A DNA stretch of 64,000 bases from Euleptes europaea. Taxonomy: Eukaryota; Chordata; Lepidosauria; Squamata; Sphaerodactylidae. Shown here piece after piece: positions 20,646 through 31,300 of the stretch; within the stretch, counting starts at the first letter, position 1; each line of letters begins with the position of its first letter. A program made the position numbers and the translations under genes. The DNA lies in NCBI RefSeq assembly GCF_029931775.1, contig NC_079321.1, positions 69,823,524 through 69,887,523 on the forward strand. Reading direction: 5' to 3'. The notes below the pieces were generated by a model. The model was not told the origin of the DNA. It was given only the letters and a program-made list of their open reading frames with translations, and did not search any database.

Positions 20646-21101
20646 AACAGAGAATCATAGATTTGGAAGGGATCACCAGGGTCATATAGTCCAACCCCCT
20701 GCACAATGCAGAAAGTTCACAACTACCTCCCCTCCACACCCCCAGTTACCCCTACTCCACACCCAGAAGATGGCAAAAAAAGGAAAAAAACCTCCAGGAT
20801 CTTTGGCCAATCTGGCTTGGAGGAAAATTGTTTCCTAACCCCAAAGTGGCAATCAGCAGTACCCTGGGCATGTAAGGAAGGTCCACAAAAGTTCACAGAA
20901 TCATCATTGCTGACAGATGGCCATCTAGCCTCTACATAAAAAAATGAAGCAAAGGAGAGCCCACCACCTCCCAAGGAAGCCTGTTCCACTGAGAAACTGC
21001 TCTGTCAAAAAGATCCTCCTAATGTTTAGCCGAAAACGCTTTTGATTTGATTTCAACCCGTTGGTTCTGGTCTGACCTTCTGGGTCAACAGAAAACAACT
21101 C

Positions 21102-21433
21102 CATGTTCTGATTTAAATAATATTAATTTTAGAATGGCAACAGATCTGCAATAAATTCATTTGGCAGAATAAAAACCCAAGAGTTAAATATAATAATTTA
21201 TATGATTTAAGAGAGAAAGGTGGAACGGGGTATCCGATTTTTATTGCATATTATTTACCTGCTAAAATAGAAGGTTTAAAAGCCCCTGAAGATAATTTAT
21301 TGTTTGTCAACATTGAACAAGATTTTATACAGTTTCCACTGGAGAAATGGTTATGGATTGTATGTATGTAATTTTTATGTATGTAGTAAAGTTTTTTTAA
21401 AAAAACTTAATTGTTTTTTAAAATATTAAAAAA
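21102..21433 (+). mobile_element. 5'-truncated L1 LINE inserted in CR1
   Basis: Flanked by a 12-bp duplication AGAAAACAACTC at 21090-21101 and 21434-21445. The plus strand contains an L1 ORF2 C-terminal signature (FIWQNKNPRVKYNNLYDLRE, then KGGTGYPIFIAYYLPAK) and ends in an A-rich tail. The insert is 332 bp. Confidence 0.75.
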
Positions 21434-21698
21434 AGAAAACAACTCTGTACCATCCTCTATAACGATAGCCCTTCAAGTACTTGAAGATGTTTTCCATATC
21501 CCTTCTCAGTCGTCTCCTATCCAGGCTAATCATACTGAGTTCCTTCAACCTTTCCTCATAGGACTTGCCCTCCTCTGGACACGTTCCAGCTTGTCTACAT
21601 CCTTCTTGAATTGTGGTGCCCAAAACGGAACTCAGTACTCTAGGTGTGGTCTTACTAGAGCAGAGTAAAGTGATAACATCACTTTGCATGATCTAGAC

Positions 21699-21984
21699 CA
21701 CTGGTTCCCAACCAGGGGTCCATGGACCCCCAGGGGTCCGCGAGAACTAAATTAAGGTCTGCGAAACAAAGTTATAAACCCATAATAAATTAATATTTTC
21801 AATTAAAAGTTCTCTATTATAAAATATATATATTCAAATATAATTCTAAGTTTAATGTTTAACTAACAGTTATGATTAAAGTTTATTTTCAAATTCCCGG
21901 AATTTTTATTTTGAACCTTGGGGCCCCTGCACCGAACAAAAAAGTCCTAGTGGTCCCTGGTCAAAAAAAGGTTGGGAACCACTG
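21699..21984 (+). mobile_element. hAT MITE, CACTGGTTCCC family, in CR1
   Basis: Inverted ends as in the family, with an exact 8-bp duplication ATCTAGAC at 21691-21698 and 21985-21992. 286 bp. Confidence 0.93.
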
Positions 21985-23429
21985 ATCTAGACACTCTGCT
22001 TCTGTTAATATAGGCCAAAATCGCATTTGCCTTTTTAACTACCGCATCACACTGCTGACTAACGTTCAGTGTATGGTCTACTAAGACCCCTAGATCCTTT
22101 TGGCACACACTACTGCCAAGACAAGTATTCCCCATCCTATAACTATGCATTTGAATGTTCCTACTTGAATGGAGAACTTTACATTTATCTCTGTTGAAAT
22201 TCATTTTATTAGTTTTAGCCCAGTTTTCCAGCCTGTCAAGATCATCTTGTATCCTGGCTCTGTCTTCTAACATATTTGCTACCCCTCCCAAGTTAGTATC
22301 ATCTGCAAATTTAATAAGCATCCCCTTTATTCTTTCATCCAAATCATTTATAAAGATGTTGAACAAATCCCTGAGGCACTCCACTTGTCACTCCTCTCCA
22401 AGAGGATGAGGAACCATTAACAAGCACTTTGGGCGCGATCTGTCAGCCAGTAACAGATCCACCTAAAATTAATAGGATCCAAACCATATTTTACCACATT
22501 TTACCAACTTGTCAACAAGAATATCATGTGGAACCTTATCAAAAATCTTACAAATCAAGACAAACTATGTCCACAGCTTTCCCCTGATCCAGGAAAGTAG
22601 TCACTTTGTCAAAAAAAGAAAAAAAAGGGAAAAAAAGGAGATAAGTTTAGTTTGACATGACTTGTTCTTGAGAAACCCATGCTGGCTCTTGGTAATCACA
22701 GCCATCCTTTCTAAATGCTCCAGGATTGACTGTGTGATTACTTGTTCTAAAACCTTGCCAGGTATAGAAGTCAAGCTGATGGGTCGGTAGTTACCCGGAT
22801 CCTCTTCTTTTTCCTTCTTGAAGATGGGGACAACATTTGCCCACCTCCAATCTTCTGGCACCTCACCTGTTCTCCAAGAATTTTCAAAAATAACGGTCAG
22901 AGGCTGAGAAACTACATCTGCAAGTTCTTTGAGTACCCTTGGATGCAATTCATCTGGCCCTGAGGACTTAAAGAAACTAAGTGCTTATATACTACCCTTA
23001 TGCTGACGCTAGGCTACAATTCCCATTCCTCATAATCTGTTCTGTTTTTGCCATGTTGAGCATCATTTCCCTCGCATGAGAAGACTGAGGAAAAGTAGGA
23101 ATTGAGCAGTTCTGCCCTCTCTTCATCACTTGCCCTCAATTTCACTTTCCTGTCATTTCAATGGGCCTACCATGTCCTTTTTCTTACTTTGAACATACTA
23201 AGCTTTAGCTTTTCTAACACTCTCCCTACAAGCACTGGTTATTTGTTTTTATTCATCCTTGGTAATAGGGCCCTCCTTCCACTTCCTAAATGACTCTTTT
23301 TTATTTCTCAAATCTTTAGAAAGCTGTTTATGGAGCCACCCTGGCCTCTTTAGGCTCCTCCCATTTTTCCTTCTCCTAGAAATCGCTTGTGATTGTGCCC
23401 TCACTATTTTGCTTTCAAGAAACGTTTAA

Positions 23430-24070
23430 GAAAATTAATTGGTATAATGTATTTGCAAAAATATTTGTAATCATGAGTGCAATCTTTTAAAAATATAATA
23501 AGGCTTAAACATTTTAATTAATTAATGCAGATTAAAAATCTTCTTTTCTGATTAATCAGAAGATCTAATAAGACATGTAGTCTGATACTACTACGCCTGT
23601 TGACTCAGAACTAAATCTCACCAAGTTCGATTGGACTTACTTCAAATTATGTGTACATAGACCTGTAATCGTAATTTCCCCCAGAACTTAGTATGCCCTG
23701 ACTATTTCTCCCTTGTCCCATGGTTGTAATAAGAAATATCCATATTCCCAAATAAGTACATGCAGTGATGAGAAAAGGTTACCTACCTGAGGTAACTCAT
23801 AAAGTTAAAAGGTTCTCAACAGAAAAATCAAGAACTGATAACTCAGTCGACCTATAAATACAGTAAGTTATTCTTCCAGTATTCTACAGATTTTCAGTTC
23901 CCAAGGTGCCAAAGGTGAGAGGTCAGCCAAATTCTTCAAGTAACGTTTTTTGCACAAGACAGTATCGCCATAAGACTTTAAATCCACTTTCAAAAGACCT
24001 TATGCCAACTGACCAGTGTAATGGACTGCTTAATCAATCTGGAAATTGCTTATTTAAATGAAAGAAGGTT
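23430..24070. other. Intergenic, nothing recognised
   Basis: AT-rich, no assigned repeat or gene. Confidence 0.4.
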
Positions 24071-24072
24071 TT

Positions 24073-24705
24073 CAATTAAATTCAAGACCTTTATTGGCAT
24101 ACAATACAATAAATGATCCATACAAATGATGAATAGCTATAGGAAAATAAGGAATATTGGACACCATCAATCATTAACCTTATCCAATCTGTTTTTGGTT
24201 ACTGAGCTTAAAAAAACAGCTACTTTTTCTGTTCTTTCGGTTGACAAGTCATTAAGAAGACAAACTTTCAGGGCCTCCGAGTGTCCTGAAATATTAGTTA
24301 AAATAGGATCGATTAGATTGTAACGAATAACATCAAACTGAGGACAATAAAGAAGGATATGGGAAACTGACTCAATTGAATTTGAGTTGCAGAGACATAG
24401 CCTCGCCGAACGTCTGGTTTGGTTATATCTTCCAAAGGTAAGCTGACAGGAGAGCATTGCACCTAGCAAGTGCAAATGCTCTACGCATTTGCGGGGCATG
24501 TAGGGCAGACAAATAAGGAACCAGTCGACCGGTAGTTAGGGAAATTTCAAAACTCAAAGGGGAGCAAATTTTTTTGGCAAGGCTATCAAGGGTTTGTAAT
24601 TCAATGTCCAGAATTCTACGTTTAACCATTTGATATGCACTTAAGAAGGGAAGTGTAAACAGAGAATCAACGGAAAGACCCATTAGATTTATTTTACCCA
24701 TGAAA
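24073..24705 (-). mobile_element. Unclassified LINE, ORF2 C-terminus and 3' end
   Basis: The minus strand shows RRAFALARCNALLSAYLW, CLCNSNSIESVSHILLYCPQ (Cys/His knuckle after the RT domain) and a 3' end reading TGTATGCCAATAAAGGTCTT followed by short TTGAAT-type repeats. It resembles the protein-coding fragment at 14347-15205. A frame change separates the two coding pieces near 24420-24500. It lies just upstream of the NEPN TATA-like box. Confidence 0.7.
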
Positions 24706-24826
24706 GAAGGTTGCTTGTTTCCTTTTGAATCATGTGACCAGAGAAGGATGAAAGAGATGCTTCAGATCCTTTTTTTATTTTTTAAAAATACATGGTCATT
24801 GAAAATCCAGATATTTTATAGCCCCT

Positions 24827-24834
24827 TATAAAAG
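24827..24834 (+). promoter_or_regulatory. NEPN: TATA-like box upstream of NEPN
   Basis: TATAAAAG within CCCCTTATAAAAGAGCTC. It would place a transcription start near 24857, about 330 nt before the 25186 ATG and upstream of the in-frame ATG at 24952. The region is AT-rich with no CpG island, in keeping with a tissue-restricted gene. The assignment rests on motif and position only. Confidence 0.45.
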
Positions 24835-25185
24835 AGCTCTTATCTTTCCTCCCAACAATTACATGGTGTCACATTGAACCAAACTAGGAAACTGCAGATA
24901 ACAGAAGTGTTTGCAGATTAGACCTCAGGCAATAAATAAGATCGATTTCCCATGCCAGCCAAAATAAAGACTCCTTATCGTTGTTTAAACCTTTTGCTCT
25001 TTGTGAAGCTTGCTAATATTTTAACCAAAGGGACTGTCTCTGCTGCCTTTTTGCAAAAGGAGAACCCACAGCTGTATTTATCTTTTTATCAGATGCCATG
25101 GAATAAAAGAGCACATGATGCCTACAAATTCATGTTCCGGATTGCAATTAGCCAGTGCTTTTCAGGAAGGCGCTACTTAGGAAAG

Positions 25186-25374
25186 ATGCTGGTGTTTTAC
25201 ATTTTATTCCTTTTGTTTCCTTTTCACAGTGATGTTGCTGCTACGTGCCCACGAAAATGCAACTGTGACTTGTCAAGGAGAGTGCAGTGCTATAGAGTTG
25301 GACAGATGCCTAAAGAGATGGCTTCCACTACCAGGAAACTTTACATCAGCCACAGCAAAATCAAACAGCTCCAG
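25186..25374 (+). CDS. NEPN: NEPN coding exon 1 (residues 1-63)
   Basis: 189 nt, phase 0, donor CTCCAG|GTAAGA. The start at 25186 gives a hydrophobic leader (MLVFYILFLLFPFHS) directly before the TCPRKCNC cysteine cluster and makes the total length 512. The same frame is open upstream to an ATG at 24952, which would add 78 residues. The leader coding also resembles a 3' splice site (TTTCCTTTTCACAG at 25216-25229), so a different first exon is a less likely alternative. Confidence 0.85.
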
Positions 25375-28300
25375 GTAAGATGTTTTCTTCATGGAGTAGC
25401 TCAAGTTTTTCCTGAGGGTAGCAAAATGTACTAGAAGACAAGGCTCCTGGTTTCCTGGAGAGGCAGCAGAGACATTTCCCAAATGAATAAATAAATGATG
25501 GGGTTGTAGAAGTGGGGCTTTTCACTACAGCTGCTTTGCAGAGAAGAAAAACAAGCCCTTCTTCTTTATAAAGTTGAAGAGCTCCATTCTCCTTTGTGTC
25601 TGGCCACCTTAAGGCTGCAATCCTGACTGCATTTGTCTAGAAATAACTCTAACCAACCTGCATAAATGTACCTAGGATATTTTTGTTTAATACAGCCATA
25701 CAGTAACTGAATATATTAGGATTGCTTAACAATTACAAAGCAGTGAGTTAGCTTTCGAGTTTCACAGAACAGAAAAAAGGGAGGGGGAGATGTTGATGGC
25801 AGGTAACGTGGTGAAAGTTAAGTTTGAACATTCATGCAGCCTCATCCCAGGCATTTCACTGAAGAGTAGGTCCCACTGACTTCATTGAGACTATGCATGT
25901 AACTGTGCATAGATTTTTTTAATGGGAATTGTCAGGCAAAAGCCATTGAAGAAACACTTGGGCAAGTGTAAGTCATTTTTGCTCCCTTTCAGCCCTGTTT
26001 TGAGCTGGATTCTACTTATACTACTATGGTACCTACATCTCATGAAATAACCGATGACATGATTCCAACATCCTTTACAGCACTATCAAAAACACAGTTG
26101 CATGCTACTAAGTCCCTTGAAGACAATGGGTTTAGAAGGGTGTAACTCTGCTTAAGGTTACACTATCTATCCCATATTCCTCAATGAAAACTGAGTCCCT
26201 GAAGTGTTTATACAGCTTACATTATAAATTAAGCCTTCTGTAGATGCTTTATTTTTTCATTCATAGGTTTTAGAGATGAAAACATACAATGTTAAGCATA
26301 TTGCTCTGTCTGCCTAATAAAGACCATAGAAATATATGCATTACAGAAATAAAAACCCCAGTAGTTATAAGAAGACGATGACAGCCTTGGCTACCAACAG
26401 CTTCACTGCTGAGTCTTACACTTATTAGCAGCAGCAAAGAGTCCTGAACCCAAAACCTGCTGAAGAAAGATTTCCATAAAATAATGAGAAACATTATTCC
26501 TTAGACGTACTTGGAACAGGCACACCAATTCCTAAATACGTTGGTCCTGTCCCTACTAAATTTAGTTGTGACTTAGATCAATCCTAAGCAAGTTTGCTCT
26601 GAATCCTTCTCCAATCTATTCAAGAGGAAAATGTTCTTAGGATTGTCATTGTACTGTTAGCCACACCTGCTTTTAGCCAGACTGCACCTTTGAGTGTAAG
26701 AAAACAAAAGTTAGATGCAGCGGAGTCTAGTTAAGATTGAAAAGATTTAATATTTAATTCTTAAATTTTATCTGGCTTGTGTCTAGCATTTTTTAGGACT
26801 GAAATCTATAGAAATCCAGATTTGGATTAGTCTGAGACTGGGCTCATTCTAAGAACTACTAACATTTTGAAATGTTAGTAGTTCTTAGATATTTCTGTAG
26901 CTCATGCTGACATGGCTCTTTCCCATGCTCATTGTGAAAAGAAAATCCAGTGTATCTGAGCATGTATAAGAAAAGCATGTACAATACAAGTTCAGGGTAC
27001 TGATATCATGTGGCCAGCCTTACAGAAAACTACCAGCTAGACGTTTAAATGTGTCCTGACTTGCTCCTTTCCTAATAACAGGTTTGAGATCCAGAAATCA
27101 GCAGAGGAAATTTTAGGAGATATGAAACTAAATGTTATCACCAACAGATGCAAATCAGGTTTTTTTTAAGGGACAGCTACAGGGATTGATTCAAACAGTG
27201 GCAATGCTATTGTACAGACAGTGTACTGAGGTGGTTTTACTCTATCAGCAGCTGACTTTCTGCTGAGTTTAGCAGCCCTGTTTATATCCATGTGAGTACT
27301 CCTGAGTTCTGGATTACAGCATCAGTGGTGCACTTACTATGTGTAGGCCAATCATAGGCATGTTTATTGAGAGGCAAATTCTAGTGTTCAATGAGACACT
27401 TCCTTTTTCAGGCTTGTAGCCATGAGTACACCTTTTAATTATCCAGATCAAAGAATATGAAGCATTGTTTTGCATCAATAAATCTGATCCCTGCATTAAT
27501 ATCTAGTATCATGAAAGCTTAAGATGTAGTTTAGGAATGCAACCATATTGGATCAAAGAATTTGCGATTTCTGGATTGACACAGAATTCACAAATGCTAG
27601 GCTGTGGGGCCAGAGTTCCCTTGAACATGTGCAGAATGCCCTTTCTCATCATCCATTATTAAAAACTGATCTGAAAATATATAGGCTTGTTACAAATCTA
27701 TCTAGAACATTTATATCCTGCCCTTCTTCATGGTACACATGATTCTTCCTTCCCCATCTTACCCTTTCAACAACCCTGAGAGAGAGCAAGTGGCTCAACG
27801 TTACCCAGTGACTTCCATGGTAGTCTAAAGGACTTCAATCTGGATCTCCCAGATTTACACTATGCTATACCCTGACCTGGATAGCCCTAGGCTAGTCTGA
27901 TCTTGCCAGATCTCAGAAGCTAAGCTAAACTAAGCTAGTATTTGGAGGGGAGACCACCAAGGAATACCAGTCGTGACACGGAGGCAGGCAGTGGCAAACC
28001 ACCTCTGAACCTCTCTTGCCTTGAAAACCCTACCAGGGGTTGCCATAAATCAGCTGTGACTTGACAACAACAAAAAATAATACTACAAACGCCTTCTAGG
28101 AGAGAGATTACCTATTGCTAGATACCTATTGCTGGCTTGAAGCATTTAAAAAGGGACAAGGTAATCATTCCACCACTGTTCTTTCCACTAGTCCATAATT
28201 CACTGTGCTTTGCAACACCATTACTAGTGCAATCCTGAGCAGAGTTACATCCTACTAAGCCCACTGAAGTTTTTTTGTTTGCTTTTACCCCTTCAGTTCA

Positions 28301-31300
28301 ATAAATGAATGGTTAGTAATCAGGTATTCTCGCTACTGATCACACATCATGCACTATGAAAGGCAAAATTAATCTATGGTTTTCGCCTTGGCTAAAAGTC
28401 CTGTAACAAACAGCGCAATCGGGGGGGGGGGGGGGGGGGAGCTGCGCCATGGCCAGGAATGGTATAGCCGAGACACCTCCTAAGTGGCTTACTGTACCAC
28501 AGCCTGCAACCTGACAGGGACATTTCCCCAACCCCTGTGGAACCGCTGAATGCAGCTCAATGGGCGGTGCCTATGTTTTTGCCGGCTCAAGTTTGCTCCA
28601 GCAAATGTGGGTGTTCCTGTGCTGAAAGGGCTCAGGGAGCTAACGCCTACCCTGCCTTCAGGCATGCCCCCTTTGGTACCAGCACAAGCCCCCTGTGCTG
28701 GAGGTGTGCCAGTGTGCATGGCTGTGTTGGTGCCCATGTGTGACGCTGCTGCAACGCTCCCTGCCACTGGCATAAGTGCCTCAGCGCTGTCGTAAATGCC
28801 CCTTACGCCGGCGCAAATGGCATTTATACCGGCACTGGGGTCACGCCGCCTCCTCTACACTTTCATCTCCCCCCTTGTGGATTGCACTGAAATTTCACTT
28901 GCTACCAAGTGCCCATTCAATAGGAAGTCACAACCAGATCTTGCTCTCTGGCAAGTGTGCCTGTATGATATATGTATTTGCAACTCTCTACTTCTAGCAT
29001 TCACACATATGATTTTAGGGTTATACTTCAAACATTTTTTCTTTCCATGTGTGTTTTTTAATTTGAAAATGCAATGTGTAAGATCAGTGGCCCTCAGTTT
29101 CTTCATTACCATGGCTGGGGAAAGCACACATTCCAGGTACCTGACTGGTCATCTTCTAGAGGGTGGCGCCAACAATATCCCTTGCAGTGCAATCCTATGC
29201 AAGATCACTCAGCACTCAATCCCACTTTATTCAGTCAGGCTTACTATCAGAGAAATGTGCACAGGATTACAGCGTAGGCAGCAATCCTATATACTAGGGA
29301 TGAAGTTCCATTGAACTCAGTAAGATTTACTCCTGACTATACTTGCTGAGGATTGCATGGTTGCCCCCTCAAGAGCTCTAGCTGCTGGCATGGAGCCTAA
29401 AAGAAACATTTAGATAGCGCCACACTCTATTTGAACAAAAATATTGAAGTTGCGTTTTGGACAGATTTGTGGATTGCAGCCAAAATTTACTAGAGTAGTT
29501 CTGATATAGTTGCCGGTGGTATTTATTCTTGTACAAATAGGCCTGTTTGCTCATTAGTATAAACTATAACCATAATTTTGTGGACAAGAGGAAATAGTAT
29601 TTGCGTGTCATGACTAGAAAGAAAAATGGAGGTTCTTTATCAATGCAATTTACTATTTTGTCAAATACCAACCTGATAACAGTAGCAACACAAGCTTCAA
29701 AAGTGCCTCTGCAAAGAACCATTGTTCTGACAGTTTAAATCTCTGAAATAAACATCTACAATATGTTTTCAACTTGTAATCCCTCCCGTCTTTCTCTGTG
29801 AAATAAATAGGAAGTTAGTGCTAATGTTTCTTATTTATCCACTTAAAGAAAATGTCTCTGAAATAATAGGACATTTTAAATAAACCACAAAATGCAGTCA
29901 GAATTAAGTTAAATATCTTTAAGAGTACAGCCCTGTGAATTTATTTGTGACAGCTAAATTGAACAAACTAGGGCTTATTTCTGAACAAACATGTCCAAGA
30001 TTAAACAGAATGGCTGTGATCCAGAAACCACTTACTAAAGAGGAAGGGGGCGGCTGAGTGGTAGAATATCTGTTTAGCATCCTGAAGGTCCCAGGTTCAA
30101 TCCCCAGCATCTCCAGTTGAAAAGACCAGGTAGTAGGTGATGTGAAAAACATCTGCCTTAGACCCTGAAAAATGGCTGCCAGTCTGAGTTGACAATACTG
30201 ACCTTGATGGACCAGTGTCCTGATTCAGAATAAGGCAGCTTCATGTGTCTTCAAGTACCACTGGGAAAAATAAAAGGGCCGCACCAGTCATTAGGAGATG
30301 TAAAATAAAGTCAAGGCCAATGGTGTAAAATAAAGTAAAAGTATATTTTATTACTCGGTCACTCACTGATCTTATTCTCTTTTTGGAAAATCACTGCAGA
30401 ACTAACAGATTCCCTTGAAGAAGCCTCTTGGCGAAACATGCAGGGAATTGTGGGGATTTTAACTGAGTAATAAAATATATTTTGTACCATTGGCCTTGGC
30501 CTTATTTTTTATCTTCAAGTATCATTGAACACAGAAGCTTGTAAGTGAATATATTGAAAACCATGCTGCATGCCCCAGTGATATCAGCTGAGGATTGAGT
30601 GTGTTGTCAATTTCCAACCATTTAAATTAGTGGCACCAACATCTTGAGCCTATGGATGTTTACGCAAAAGTAAGTCTCACGGAGTTCATGTATTCTAAAT
30701 GTGCCTAGGACTATAGCCTTTAAAATGCTCTGTATGTTGGATGCCAAGTGTCTAGAGCACTGGTTCCCAACCAGGGGTCCGTGGACCCCCAGGGGTCCGC
30801 GAGAACTAAATTAAGGTCCGCGAAACAAAGTTATAAACCCATAATAAATTAATATTTTCAATTAAAAGTTCTCTATAATAAAAATATATATTCAAATATT
30901 ATTCTAAGCTTAATGTTTAACTAACAGTTATGATTAAAGTTTATTTTCAAATTCTCGGAATTTTTTTTTTGAACCTTGGTGTCCTTGCACTGAACAAAAA
31001 AGTCCTACTGGTCCCTGGTCAAAAAAAGGTTGGGAACCACTGGTCTAGAGGGTGCCAGCTTGGCACAGCACATACAGTTCATAACAAAAGTAATTTTGGC
31101 TGGATTGCTTATCTTGCATCTTGTTATAATGGGAATTTAGGAAGATCTTCCAGATTCCCCAGAGAATTATTCCCAGCCACTTGTGAAGGAACTCAATGGG
31201 TTTTATTTACATATATACAATGTGGGCCTAGAGACTCTAACTGCGACAACTCCAGCAGCCATCTAACAACAACCAACCCAGCATCTTCATCCCAGAGACC

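Larger units (their letters stand above)
20648..23425 (-). mobile_element. CR1 LINE, long minus-strand copy carrying two insertions
   Basis: The 3' end at 20648 has the CR1-type phrase GGGGTTGGACTATATGACCC (reverse). The body includes [72 protein letters not shown] (around 22100-22384), and further upstream DWRWANVVPIFKKEKEEDPG and NYRPISLTSIPGKVLEQVI (22601-22948). An L1 fragment interrupts it at 21102-21433 and a hAT MITE at 21699-21984. It is disrupted by frame changes and small deletions (for example the region around 22390-22600) and is 5'-incomplete. Confidence 0.9.
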
